Shown piece after piece: positions 38,662-47,826 of a DNA stretch of 64,000 bases (the stretch's first letter is position 1; each line of letters begins with the position of its first letter). The translations under genes were made by a program, and so were the position numbers. Source of the stretch: Inhella crocodyli (lineage in GTDB: Bacteria; Pseudomonadota; Gammaproteobacteria; Burkholderiales; Burkholderiaceae_C); assembly GCF_004004565.1 (NCBI RefSeq), contig NZ_SACM01000001.1:310001-374000 (forward strand). The letters are read 5' to 3'. A model generated the notes under the pieces. That model had not been told where the DNA came from, did no database searches, and saw only the letters and a program-made list of their open reading frames with translations.

Positions 38662-39761
38662 ACGGGCTTGCGCTGCGCGAGCTGGCGGGACTGCGCCTGC
38701 TGCTGGTGGGACCCGTGCCCCCGCCGGCGGGGGGCATGGCCAACCAGACGCGCCAGCTCGGCGAGCTGCTGCGCGGGGAGGGCGTCGAGGTGCTGCCCCT
38801 GGCCACCAACGCGCCCTACCGGCCCTCCTGGATCGCGTCCTGGCGAGGCCTTCGGGCGGTGGCCCGCTTGGTGGCTTACCTCGTGGCCTTGTGGCGCCAA
38901 TGCGCCCGGGTGGACGTGGTGCACGTCATGGCCAACTCCGGCTGGAGCTGGCACCTGTTCGCGGCACCGGCCATTTGGGTGGCGCACCTGCGCGGCCGCC
39001 CGGTCGTCGTCAACTACCGTGGCGGCGAGGCCGAGGCCTTCTTGAGCCGCTCGGCGCGCTGGGTGCGACCCAGCCTGCGCCGCTGCGCGCACCTGGTGGT
39101 GCCCTCGGGCTTCTTGCTGGCGGTGTTCGACCGCTTTGGCTTTGCGGCCGAGGTGGTGCCCAACATCGTCGACACCGTGCGCTTCCAGCCCGCCGCCGAG
39201 CCGCCGACCGGGCCGTTCCACGTGGTTGTGGCGCGCAACCTCGAGCCGATCTACGACAACGCCAGCGCCCTGCGTGCCCTGGCACGCCTTCGCCAGCAGG
39301 TGCCCGATGCGCGCATGACCGTGGCCGGCACCGGCCCCGAGCGCGAGGCCCTGCAAGCCTTGGCCCAGGACCTGGGGCTGCAAGACGCCGTGCATTTCGC
39401 CGGCCGGCTGGAGCGCGAGGCCATGGCGACGCTGTACCGCAGTGCCCATGCGCTGCTGAACACCAGCCTCGTGGACAACATGCCGAACTCCCTGTTGGAG
39501 GCCTTGGCCAGCGGGGTGCCGGTGGTCAGCACGAACGTGGGCGGGGTGCCCTTCATCGTCGAAGACGGCGTCACGGCCCTGCTGGTGCCGCCCGCCGCCC
39601 CCGAGGCGATGGCCCAAGCCCTGGCCCGCGTGGCGCTGGAGCCTGCCTTGGCCGAGGGCTTGCGCGAGCGAGGCTGCCGCGAGGTGCAGCAGTACACCTG
39701 GGCGCGGGTGGCGCCGCGTTGGGCGGCGGTGTACGGTGCCGCACGCACGCATCGGAGCTGA
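38658..39761 (+). CDS. Glycosyltransferase family 4 protein
   Basis: GTG at 38658 overlaps the previous stop (GTGA) and gives 367 residues starting near LRLLLVGPVPPPAGGMANQTRQL. The donor domain has ARNLEPIYDNASALRAL, VAGTGPEREALQAL, LLNTSLVDNMPNSLLEALASGVPVVST and GGVPFIVEDGVTALLVPP, clear GT4 features. The specific sugar is unknown. The open frame before the GTG lies in the previous gene and is a shadow. The next gene, a CapK-like ligase, starts one base after the stop. Confidence 0.9.
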   Translation: MNGLALRELAGLRLLLVGPVPPPAGGMANQTRQLGELLRGEGVEVLPLATNAPYRPSWIASWRGLRAVARLVAYLVALWRQCARVDVVHVMANSGWSWHLFAAPAIWVAHLRGRPVVVNYRGGEAEAFLSRSARWVRPSLRRCAHLVVPSGFLLAVFDRFGFAAEVVPNIVDTVRFQPAAEPPTGPFHVVVARNLEPIYDNASALRALARLRQQVPDARMTVAGTGPEREALQALAQDLGLQDAVHFAGRLEREAMATLYRSAHALLNTSLVDNMPNSLLEALASGVPVVSTNVGGVPFIVEDGVTALLVPPAAPEAMAQALARVALEPALAEGLRERGCREVQQYTWARVAPRWAAVYGAARTHRS

Positions 39762-39762
39762 G

Positions 39763-41109
39763 ATGGGTCTGTACACGAAGTGGGTCGCCGGGGTCGTCTT
39801 CCCGCTGCAAGAGCGGCTGAAGCAGCACAGCACCGTGGCGGTGCGCCGCGATCTGGAGCGCACCCAGTGGCTCGGCGCGGCCGAGTTGGAGCACTTGCAA
39901 GTGGCGCGACTGCGCCGCTTGCTCACCTTGTGTGGCCAGCACGTGCCGCACTACCGCAGCCTGTTCGCCGAACTGGGCTTCGACCCTGCCCGGGTGCATA
40001 GCTTGGCGGACCTGCGTCGCCTGCCGCGCACGACCAAGGCCGACATTCGCGCCGCGGGCGACCGGCTCAAGAGCGAGCAGGCGCAAGGCCTGGCGCGGTT
40101 CAACACGGGTGGGAGTTCGGGCGAACCACTGATTTTCTTCATCGGCAAGGAGCGCGTGAGCCACGATGTGGCGGCCAAGTGGCGCGCCACGCGCTGGTGG
40201 GGCGTGGACATCGGCGACCCGGAGATCGTGGTCTGGGGCTCGCCGATCGAAGTCGGCAGCCAGGATCGCGTGAAAGCGTTTCGCGACGCCGTGATGCGCA
40301 CGCGCCTCCTGCCGGCTTTCGAGATGAGCGAGGCGCGGCTGGATGACTTCCTGGCCGAAATCCGCCGCGTGCGCCCCCGCATGCTGTTCGGCTACCCCTC
40401 GGCCTTGAGCCTGATGGCCCAGCACGCCCAGCGGCGCGGCGTGGCGATGAACGACTTGGGCATTCGGGTGGCCTTCGTCACCTCCGAGCGCCTGTACGAC
40501 GACCAGCGGGTCCGCATCAGCCAGGTCTTTGGCTGCCCCGTGGCCAACGGCTACGGTGGCCGCGACGCCGGCTTCATCGCCCACGAATGCCCCCAAGGCA
40601 GCTTGCACGTGACGGCTGAAGACGTGATCGTGGAATTGCTCGACGAGCAAGGCGAACCCGTGGCGCCGGGGCAAGTCGGCGAGATCGTCGTCACCCACTT
40701 GGCCACGCCGGACTTCCCCTTCATCCGCTACCGCACGGGCGACATGGGGGTGCAGTCGGGCAAGGTTTGCGCCTGCGGTCGAGGCCTGCCGGTCCTGGAC
40801 GAGGTGCAGGGCCGCAGCACCGACTTCGTTGTCGCCCAGGATGGCACGGTGATGCACGGGCTGGCCTTGATCTATGTTCTGCGCGACCTTCCCGGCGTCG
40901 GGGCCTTCAAAATCGTCCAGCACAGCCTGACGGACACCGAGGTCATGGTGGTGCCCGGCGAGGGCTGGCTGGCCACGCACCCCGACACCATCGCGCGCGG
41001 CCTGCGGGCCCGCTTGGGCGAAGGGGTCGCCATCCGTGTGAACCTCCTGGATCGCATCCCGCCCGAAAAGTCGGGCAAGTTCCGCTACATCGTCAGCCAT
41101 GCGCGTTGA
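39763..41109 (+). CDS. PaaK/CapK-like adenylate-forming enzyme
   Basis: The 448-residue product belongs to the phenylacetate-CoA ligase/CapK group. ATP-binding phrases are NTGGSSGEPLIFF near residue 120, YGGRDAGFIAHE, DFPFIRYRTGDMG and the C-terminal IPPEKSGKFRYIVS. Members in capsule and exopolysaccharide loci are not known to make phenylacetyl-CoA; they are thought to activate an acid or amino acid for polymer decoration. The start at 39763 is two bases after the preceding stop. It is one of two acid-activating enzymes in this locus, the other being the ligase at 50.9 kb. Confidence 0.87.
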   Translation: MGLYTKWVAGVVFPLQERLKQHSTVAVRRDLERTQWLGAAELEHLQVARLRRLLTLCGQHVPHYRSLFAELGFDPARVHSLADLRRLPRTTKADIRAAGDRLKSEQAQGLARFNTGGSSGEPLIFFIGKERVSHDVAAKWRATRWWGVDIGDPEIVVWGSPIEVGSQDRVKAFRDAVMRTRLLPAFEMSEARLDDFLAEIRRVRPRMLFGYPSALSLMAQHAQRRGVAMNDLGIRVAFVTSERLYDDQRVRISQVFGCPVANGYGGRDAGFIAHECPQGSLHVTAEDVIVELLDEQGEPVAPGQVGEIVVTHLATPDFPFIRYRTGDMGVQSGKVCACGRGLPVLDEVQGRSTDFVVAQDGTVMHGLALIYVLRDLPGVGAFKIVQHSLTDTEVMVVPGEGWLATHPDTIARGLRARLGEGVAIRVNLLDRIPPEKSGKFRYIVSHAR

Positions 41110-41120
41110 GGGCCGTCCCC

Positions 41121-42434
41121 ATGCGTGACCTCGTCATCGTTGCCATCGTCGCTTGGGGCTGCCTCCACGCCATCCGTCGCCCCTGGATCGGGCTGTTGGT
41201 CTGGATCTGGTTGTCCATGATGAACCCGCACCGCTACGCCTACGGGTTCGCCTTCACGGCGCCTTTGGCCCAAGTGACGGCCATCGCGGTGTTCATTGGG
41301 TTGTTGGTGGGCAAGGATCGGATTTCTCAGCCCTTGCGCGGCGCACCGGCCGTTTGGTTCCTGTTGCTCACCGTTTGGGAGACCCTGTCGTGGGCCCTTG
41401 GCTTGGATCCGAGTGGCGATACCGCCCAATGGCTCAAAGTCATCAAGGTCAATGTGATGGTGTTCATGGCGCTGTTGCTGCTGCACACCCGCTACCAGAT
41501 CATGGCCGCCACAGCGGTTCTGGCCGGTTCGTTGGCGCTCCTCGGCATCAAAGGCGGCATCCACACGCTGATGACCGGAGGTGGCGGGCGCGTTTGGGGG
41601 CCGCCAGGCACCTTCATCGGGGACAACAACGAATTTGCCCTGGCCTTGGTCATGACCATCCCGATCTTGCGCTTCTTGCAGATGCAGATGACCGGTGCTT
41701 GGCAGCGCCATGCGATGACCGCGGTGATGGTGTTGTGCGCCTTGTCGGCACTGGGCAGCCAATCGCGAGGCGCCTTGCTGGCCATCGGGGCGATGACCTT
41801 GTGGCTGTGGTGGCGTGGTCAGCGCAAACTGCAACTCGGCTTGGTGCTGCTGGTGCTGGGTGTGGGCTTGGTCATCTTCATGCCCGAGTCCTGGACCGAC
41901 CGGATGTCGACGATCAACCAGTACCAAGAGGATCGGTCGGCCATGGGGCGCATCAGCGCGTGGTGGAACGCTTGGAACTTGGCCAAGGACTACCCCTTTG
42001 GTGTGGGGTTCAACGCCGCGCGGCCTGAGTTGTTTGCCCGCTACTCGCCGTACCCTGACATGGTGCACGCCGCACACAGCATTTACTTCCAGGTGCTCGG
42101 CAACCACGGGTACGTGGGGCTGTTGATCTTCTTGGCCCTGTGGGTGTCAACGTGGCGCACCGCCGGGCGCTTGATCAAGCTGGGCAGCAAGGATCCCGAC
42201 CTGGCTTGGCTGAAAGACTTTGGCGGCATGCTTCAGGTGTCGTACATCGCATTTCTGGTGGGTGGGGCGTTCCTCAGCTTGGTGTACTTCGATTTCCCGT
42301 ACTACCTCATGGCCCTGGCCGTGGTGGCTCATCAATGGGCGTCGCGGCGTTCGCAGTGGCCAGACCCAGTGAAAGTGCCGGCTTGGCAGTCGGCGTTGGG
42401 TTGGGTCAAGAATCCGAAGGGGGCGGCAGCATGA
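41121..42434 (+). CDS. Putative O-glycosylation ligase, exosortase A-associated (Wzy/WaaL-like)
   Basis: The 437-residue integral membrane protein has about ten to twelve hydrophobic segments. MRDLVIVAIVAWGCLHAIRRPWIGLLVWIWLS, read in pieces, and MMNPHRYAYGFAF are typical of the family recalled as TIGR03097. A large periplasmic loop carries DRMSTINQYQEDRSAMGRISAWWNAW and GFNAARPELFARYSP, followed by AAHSIYFQVLGNHGYVGL, the Wzy_C/O-antigen ligase signature. It could polymerise the repeat unit or ligate the glycan to a PEP-CTERM protein or lipid. The window shows no other Wzy candidate, so polymerase is a serious possibility. Confidence 0.9.
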   Translation: MRDLVIVAIVAWGCLHAIRRPWIGLLVWIWLSMMNPHRYAYGFAFTAPLAQVTAIAVFIGLLVGKDRISQPLRGAPAVWFLLLTVWETLSWALGLDPSGDTAQWLKVIKVNVMVFMALLLLHTRYQIMAATAVLAGSLALLGIKGGIHTLMTGGGGRVWGPPGTFIGDNNEFALALVMTIPILRFLQMQMTGAWQRHAMTAVMVLCALSALGSQSRGALLAIGAMTLWLWWRGQRKLQLGLVLLVLGVGLVIFMPESWTDRMSTINQYQEDRSAMGRISAWWNAWNLAKDYPFGVGFNAARPELFARYSPYPDMVHAAHSIYFQVLGNHGYVGLLIFLALWVSTWRTAGRLIKLGSKDPDLAWLKDFGGMLQVSYIAFLVGGAFLSLVYFDFPYYLMALAVVAHQWASRRSQWPDPVKVPAWQSALGWVKNPKGAAA

Positions 42435-43402
42435 TGATTCGTGCGGCGATGGCGCTGGCCAAACCCGGTGGCGCTGCTGCGCACCTACAAGTCTTTATCT
42501 TCCACCGCGTTCACGCCCGGCCCGACCCGCTGTTCCCCAGCGAACCCGACGCGACCCGCTTCGATCGTTTATGCACGTGGTTGCGGCATTGGTTCCATGT
42601 GCTGCCTTTGGACGAGGCCGCGGAGCGACTCCAGGAAGGGCGCTTGCCCGCGCGGGCCGCTGCCATCACCTTCGACGACGGTTACCGCGACAACCACGAC
42701 GTGGCACTGCCCATCCTCCAGCGCCACGGACTGACTGCCACCTTCTTCGTGGCCACGGGCTTCCTGAACGGCGGCCGCATGTGGAACGACGACGCCATCG
42801 AAGCCTTGCGCGGCACGAAGCTGTCGCGTCTTGACTTGGCCGGCACGGCAGCGGAATCCTTGGGCGCGTTGGACTTGGGCGACTGGCCGGCCCGGCGTCG
42901 CGCCCTGAGCCAGGTGTTGACGGCGGCCAAGTACCTGCCGGCCACCGAGCGCGCTGCGTTCGTCGCTGCGGTCTTGGGCGCCAGCCAAGTTCGCGCCAGC
43001 GACCGTCTGATGATGGACGACGCGCAAGTCGTGGCCTTGCACCGTGCTGGCATGCAAATCGGCGGCCACACGGTTCATCACCCGATCCTGCGTCGCATCG
43101 GCGACACCGAGGCGCGGGAGGAGATCTGCAGCGGCAAGGCGGCGCTGGAGGCCTTGATCCAGGCGCCGGTGACCCTGTTCGCGTACCCCAACGGCGTGCC
43201 CGACGTCGACTACGACGCCCGGCACGTGGCCATGGTGCGCGAGGCTGGCTTTACTGCTGCCGTTTCCACCTCCATGGGCTGCGGCGACCGCCACAGTGAT
43301 CCCTTGCAGTTGCCGCGTTTCACACCTTGGGACGCCAGCCGCACCCGCTACGCGTTGCGCCTGCTCCAAGCCGCACGCTGGCGGGGCCAGCGGGCCGGCT
43401 GA
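42431..43402 (+). CDS. Second polysaccharide deacetylase (CE4 family)
   Basis: ATG 42431 overlaps the previous stop (ATGA). The 323-residue product has the NodB core: ITFDDGYRDN with D82 and D83, then TATFFVATGFLNGG, the zinc histidines in IGGHTVHHP and the C-terminal LFAYPNGVPDVDYD. It resembles the deacetylases common in exopolysaccharide loci more than the TIGR03006 enzyme at 28.3 kb, so the two are probably not redundant. No signal peptide is evident. It ends the plus-strand operon and converges on the asparagine-synthetase-like gene, with nine bases between the two stops and no obvious terminator. Confidence 0.92.
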   Translation: MMIRAAMALAKPGGAAAHLQVFIFHRVHARPDPLFPSEPDATRFDRLCTWLRHWFHVLPLDEAAERLQEGRLPARAAAITFDDGYRDNHDVALPILQRHGLTATFFVATGFLNGGRMWNDDAIEALRGTKLSRLDLAGTAAESLGALDLGDWPARRRALSQVLTAAKYLPATERAAFVAAVLGASQVRASDRLMMDDAQVVALHRAGMQIGGHTVHHPILRRIGDTEAREEICSGKAALEALIQAPVTLFAYPNGVPDVDYDARHVAMVREAGFTAAVSTSMGCGDRHSDPLQLPRFTPWDASRTRYALRLLQAARWRGQRAG

Positions 43403-43411
43403 GGTCGTTGC

Positions 43412-45085
43412 TCACAAACGCCAGTTCGGGGCGTGGGCCTGAAGCCACTGCTCCAACATCATCAAGATCCACACCATCTCGCCGTAGTAGCCCGGGTAGG
43501 CCGGCAGGTGCACCTGGAGCAAGGTGTCGATGAAGTCGGTGCGCACCAGCCCCCGCGTCGCCAGCGAACGCAGCGAGTCGCTGGCCAGGGCGCGCAGGGC
43601 TGGGTGCTGGGTGGCCCACACGCCGAAGGGCAGGCCAAAGCCGTGCTTCTGCTTGGTGATGATCTCGTCGGGCAGGAAGCCGCGCAGCGCCTCCTTGAAG
43701 AACCAGCGCAGCTTCAGGCCCCGAAGCTTGTAGTCGTTGGGCAAGCGCAGCGAGAAATCCAGCAGGTCTTCGTCCAGCAGCGGGAAGCCCACCTCGACGC
43801 CGGCCATCTGGGTGCTGTGCCGCACCTTGGGCAAGTCGTTCTCGGCCAGGGTGTAGCGCCAGTCGAAGGCCAGGGTCTGGTTCAGCTCGCCATCCGCGCG
43901 GGTTTGGTCCCAGGTCTGGCGCTGCTCGCGGCGCGGTCCTTCGGCGTCGACGGCGGCCAGGAACGCCGGCGTTAACACGTTGCCCAGTCCCAGGCGCAGC
44001 AGCAGGTTGTACATCTCCATGCGCTCGGGCATGGGCTCGCGGGCTTGTTCGATGTAGCTGTGGGCCTTCTTCAGAAGGGGCAGACGCCGCGCCGTGTCGT
44101 TGAAGAACAGGGGCTCGAGCAGGCCACGCTGCAGGGGGCCGGGGACGGCGTCGTACCACCCGAACACCCGTTGCTTGGCGTAGCGCGCGTTGCCGCCGAA
44201 GAGTTCGTCGCCGCCGTCGCCGGCCAGCAACTTGGTCACGCCGTCTTCTCGTGCCTTGAGGGCGCAGTAGTAGGCGGGCAGGGCGGACGAGTTGCCGAAG
44301 GGCTGGTCGTGGAAGCGCGCGGCCGAGGGGATGGCCGCGACGAGGTCGTCCGGCGTCACGTAGTACTCGTGGTGCTTGCAACCGTAGGCCTTGGCGGCGA
44401 TGCGGGCGTACGCCATTTCGTCGTAGCCCTGGGCGTCGAAGCCGATCGAGTACGACGCCGGGCCTTGCCCCGTGGCCTCGCGAATCATGCCGGCCACGGT
44501 CGAGCTGTCGGTGCCGCCGCTCAAGAAGCAGGCCGCCGGGCCGCTGCCCAACTGCCGCTGCACCGCCTGCTTCAGCAGCGCGCGGAACTCTTGCTTCAGG
44601 TCGTCGAACCGCGGCCGGGCCGCGGGCTCGAAACGAGGCACCCAGTAGGGCTCGATGCGGACCTGCCCGTGCTCGAACCACAGCACGTGCCCGGGCGGCA
44701 GCCGGTGCACGCCGCGGACCGCCGTGCGCGGCGACGGGATGACGTGGTAGTACAGGTAATCGAACAGGGCCTGCGGGTCCAGCTCGCCGACGCCGAAGGC
44801 GTCGGCGCGTTCGGCGAACTGCAGTTGGCCGTCGTGCAAGCGGTAGCAAAGGCTGTGGGTGGCGAAGCGGTCCACCGCCAGGCCGACCCGCCCGGCGCCA
44901 TCCCGCAGGCCCACGGCGAAGCCGCCGCGCAGGCCAGCGACCCACGTCCGCCAGCCTGCCGGCCCCGACGCCATGGCGCGCAGCCAGGGCGCGGCCGCGT
45001 CGCCGTCGTTCAAGGCCTGCGGTCCGGCCGGCAGCGTGGGGGTGCCCAGGAGGAGCCAATCAGCGTGTGAGGTCATCGGAGCCAT
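43412..45085 (-). CDS. Asparagine synthetase-like amide ligase lacking glutaminase Cys
   Basis: ATG 45085 gives 557 residues; ATG 45076 or TTG 45094 are alternatives, and none has a clear ribosome binding site. The N-terminal domain keeps the Ntn fold phrases (GGFAVGLRDGAGRVGLAVDRF, FAERADAFG) but no start yields a Cys at position 2. The synthetase half is complete, with the PP-loop SGGTDSS at 189-195 and LAGDGGDELFGGNARY. Such Cys-less homologues (beta-lactam synthetase, lasso-peptide cyclase) use ATP to join an acid to an amine without glutamine. I infer an amide- or ester-forming role in polymer decoration. It is the last gene of the minus-strand operon. Confidence 0.85.
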   Translation of the reverse strand: MAPMTSHADWLLLGTPTLPAGPQALNDGDAAAPWLRAMASGPAGWRTWVAGLRGGFAVGLRDGAGRVGLAVDRFATHSLCYRLHDGQLQFAERADAFGVGELDPQALFDYLYYHVIPSPRTAVRGVHRLPPGHVLWFEHGQVRIEPYWVPRFEPAARPRFDDLKQEFRALLKQAVQRQLGSGPAACFLSGGTDSSTVAGMIREATGQGPASYSIGFDAQGYDEMAYARIAAKAYGCKHHEYYVTPDDLVAAIPSAARFHDQPFGNSSALPAYYCALKAREDGVTKLLAGDGGDELFGGNARYAKQRVFGWYDAVPGPLQRGLLEPLFFNDTARRLPLLKKAHSYIEQAREPMPERMEMYNLLLRLGLGNVLTPAFLAAVDAEGPRREQRQTWDQTRADGELNQTLAFDWRYTLAENDLPKVRHSTQMAGVEVGFPLLDEDLLDFSLRLPNDYKLRGLKLRWFFKEALRGFLPDEIITKQKHGFGLPFGVWATQHPALRALASDSLRSLATRGLVRTDFIDTLLQVHLPAYPGYYGEMVWILMMLEQWLQAHAPNWRL

Positions 45086-45139
45086 GCGGTTCAAAGTGGG
45101 TGGGCAAGCCTGGCGCGCGGCGCTGGGGCTCGCGCGGGG

Positions 45140-46585
45140 TCAAGGAGCAGGGCGCGTGCGGCGCCAGGGCGCCAGCCGCGCCACCTCGGCGGCCAAGGGG
45201 TGTCGGGTGAGCAGGATCGTGGCCAAGAAGGCCAAGGAAGACAAGGCCAAGGCCGCCAGTACGGCCACCAAGCGACCGGTCTGGTGCTGGGCCGTCCATT
45301 GCGCCGCCCCCCAGGCCGCGGTCGTGGTCAGCAGCGCCACGGTGCCGCTGTGAAGCGAGCTTCTTGCCAGCGCCAACCACGGCACCGCGACCTGCGTGCG
45401 CACCGCGGCCAGCCACAGCATCAGGCCAACGGCGCTGGCCGGGATCATCGCCAGCGCGACCATGTCCATGCCCGCGGGGGCGGCGACCACGATGGCCAGC
45501 AAAGTGACCAGGCAGCTGCGGGCCGTGGCGCTGAGCAACTGGCCCGACGCGCCTTTGCTCACCAAAAGGTTGCTGCAGGTGCCCAAGGGCACTTGAAAGA
45601 CCAGCGCCAGGGCCAGCCAGCGCACGATGGGCACGGCGGCGTCCCACTGCGCGCCGTAAAGCAGGCGCACCAGGGGTTCGGCCAGCACGAAAACCACGCC
45701 GCTGAAGGCCCAGCCCACGACACTCATGTAGGCCAGGACCTGAGCAAAGGTCGCGCCCAAGTCGCCGTCTTCGCGCGCGGTCTTGGCGAACAGCGGCAAG
45801 GTCACGGCGTTCACGGCGTCGGACACCAGGCTGCGGAACATCGCCACCAGGCCGTTGGCCCGGGAAAAATAGCCGGCCTCTGCCAGGTTGTGCAGCTTGC
45901 CCAACATGAATTCAGGCGCCCCGCTGGTGATGGTTTGGATGACCGAGGCACCGGTCAGGCGCGACCCAAAGCGCAGTACGTCCCGAAGGTGCTGCAGGCC
46001 GGGCCGCCATGGGAAGTTCGCCGGCCGGTAGCAGCTGAGCACGGCCGCGTTCGTGACCGTGGTGGCCAAGCTGCCCCAGGCCAGGCTGATCGGCCCATGG
46101 CCCCACCATGCGAGCCCGACGCTGACCACGGCCCCGGCCAGGCCCGACAAGAAGCGGCCCCAAGCCAAGGCGTCGAAGCGCATCTCGCGCATCAGCCAGG
46201 CGTAGGTGATGGAGCCGAAGGGGTTGATCAAGTAGTTCAACGCCAGCAGACCCATGATGCCGAACATGCGTTCGTCGCCGTAGAACCAGGCCAGGGGCTG
46301 GCTGGCCAGCAGGCACACGACGGCCAGCAGTGCCCCGATCCCCATTTGCACGGCCCACACCGACTGGATCTTGGCCGTTGTCAGCGCAGATTCCTGCAAC
46401 AGGTACTGGCCGGCGCCCAAGTCGCGCAAGGTGCTGGCCAGGGCCAGGGTGGCCATGACCACCGAGAAGACGCCGATTTCCGTGGGCGTGAGCAAGCGCG
46501 CCACGGCCATGGACGCCACCACGGACAGGATCAGGCCCGCGTAGCGATCCAAGAACGAGAGCACCAGCGCGCGGCGGACCGACAT
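45140..46585 (-). CDS. Lipopolysaccharide/oligosaccharide flippase (MOP superfamily, Wzx-like)
   Basis: ATG 46585 (MSVRRALVLSFLDRYAGLILS) shares a base with the stop of the upstream glycosyltransferase. The 481-residue product is almost entirely hydrophobic with about twelve to fourteen membrane segments. Family phrases are ARLLTPTEIGVFSVV, LRDLGAGQYLLQE, GYFSRANGLVAMF and GWAFSGVVFVLAEPLVRLLYG, typical of the WzxC/polysaccharide synthesis group. It would flip the finished lipid-linked repeat unit to the periplasm. It is the only flippase candidate in the window, which ties the minus-strand operon functionally to the plus-strand one. Confidence 0.9.
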   Translation of the reverse strand: MSVRRALVLSFLDRYAGLILSVVASMAVARLLTPTEIGVFSVVMATLALASTLRDLGAGQYLLQESALTTAKIQSVWAVQMGIGALLAVVCLLASQPLAWFYGDERMFGIMGLLALNYLINPFGSITYAWLMREMRFDALAWGRFLSGLAGAVVSVGLAWWGHGPISLAWGSLATTVTNAAVLSCYRPANFPWRPGLQHLRDVLRFGSRLTGASVIQTITSGAPEFMLGKLHNLAEAGYFSRANGLVAMFRSLVSDAVNAVTLPLFAKTAREDGDLGATFAQVLAYMSVVGWAFSGVVFVLAEPLVRLLYGAQWDAAVPIVRWLALALVFQVPLGTCSNLLVSKGASGQLLSATARSCLVTLLAIVVAAPAGMDMVALAMIPASAVGLMLWLAAVRTQVAVPWLALARSSLHSGTVALLTTTAAWGAAQWTAQHQTGRLVAVLAALALSSLAFLATILLTRHPLAAEVARLAPWRRTRPAP

Positions 46586-47826
46586 CAGGCGATCGTGTCC
46601 AAAAGGGCGGCCAAGTCCCGCGTGCGCGACGTGCGCGAGGCGCTGCTCACGGCGGCTTCGCTGGCCACCAGAGCAGCCGGTTCGTCGCGCAGGCGGCGCA
46701 GGAACACCGGCAACTGCTGACACAGGGCCTCGGTGTCGTTCAAGGGCACGATGGCCTCGATGCCACTGGCCCGCGCCACCGCCGCCGTGTCGCCCTGCGG
46801 GTCGGTCAGGGCCAGGACGGGCCGACGGGCACGCAGGTACTCGTACACCTTGGCTGGCACCTGGTCGTTGCAGTTGCTGCTTTGCATGATGACCAAGGCG
46901 GCCACCTGCAGCATTTCGCTCAGCGCGTCGGCGTAGGGAATGGGCGGGGCGATCTCGACAAAGTCCTCCACCTTGTGTTCGGCAGCTAAGCGGCGCAGCA
47001 ATGCGTCGTGCACGGCGGCGCGGAATCGGATCTTGAAGTCACCCGGGGTGATCGCGCCAAGCGCGCGCAGCCGGCCCAGCGCTTCGAACAGCTGGGTCGG
47101 GTTGCGCTCGTCGGGGTACACGATGCCGCTGTGGAGCAGCACCGGGGTGGCGTTGGGTTTCGCCTCCTGCTGCTTCAGACGAGACTCAGCCTTGGCGAAT
47201 GTGTCTTCGTCATAGCCGTTTTCGATGCGGCAGATCTTGGCCGCCGCGCTCGGGTAGCGCTCACGGTAGAGGCGCTCCGCGCCGGGCGTCGTGAGTACAC
47301 AGTGCTGGGCAAGTGCGAAGGCCCTGGATTCGATGGCGTCAAAGCTGCGCCATTGAGCCGGGTCGGCCGGATAGCCCTCTTGCGCCATGGGGTCGCGGAA
47401 GTCGGCGATCCATGGCAAACCGGACCGCTGGGCCAGCTCGGCCGCGATCGCGTGCGCGGTGGCGATGGGGTAAGTCGACCAAATGGCCGCTGGGCGATGG
47501 GCCTTGATCAAGGCCAAACCCTGCCGCACGGCGTCGAAGCGCCAGCTCATCCAGCGGTCGGGCCGGGCCAAGGCGCCCGGGTAGCGCCCCCACAGCGCGA
47601 AGTGTCGCGCGGCGTCGAAGGCCTGTGCACGCACCACGGGCACGCTCACCGGCACGTCGGCAAGCAGCGCCGAATCGGTGCGCTCGTAGGCCCGTGGGTG
47701 GGCGCTCAGCACCACGGGTTGCCAGCCCTGCTGGGGCAACTGCTGGACGAAGCGCAGGGTGCGCTGGATCCCACTGCTTCCCGCCAACGGGGGGAAGTGG
47801 TAGGCGATCATGAGCAACTTTCTCAA
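46585..47826 (-). CDS. Glycosyltransferase (GT4-like)
   Basis: I start at TTG 47826, which overlaps the stop of the GNAT gene (TTGA), has GGAG eight bases upstream and gives the usual N-terminus RKLLMIAYHFPPLAGSSGIQRTLRF. ATG 47811 is a plausible shorter alternative, five residues later. The product has 413 residues. WIADFRDPMAQEG, NGYDEDTF, LLHSGIVYPDERNP and VPAKVYEYLRARRPVLAL are characteristic of a GT-B group found in capsule loci. The sugar donor is unknown. It is coupled to genes on both sides. Confidence 0.88.
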   Translation of the reverse strand: MRKLLMIAYHFPPLAGSSGIQRTLRFVQQLPQQGWQPVVLSAHPRAYERTDSALLADVPVSVPVVRAQAFDAARHFALWGRYPGALARPDRWMSWRFDAVRQGLALIKAHRPAAIWSTYPIATAHAIAAELAQRSGLPWIADFRDPMAQEGYPADPAQWRSFDAIESRAFALAQHCVLTTPGAERLYRERYPSAAAKICRIENGYDEDTFAKAESRLKQQEAKPNATPVLLHSGIVYPDERNPTQLFEALGRLRALGAITPGDFKIRFRAAVHDALLRRLAAEHKVEDFVEIAPPIPYADALSEMLQVAALVIMQSSNCNDQVPAKVYEYLRARRPVLALTDPQGDTAAVARASGIEAIVPLNDTEALCQQLPVFLRRLRDEPAALVASEAAVSSASRTSRTRDLAALLDTIA

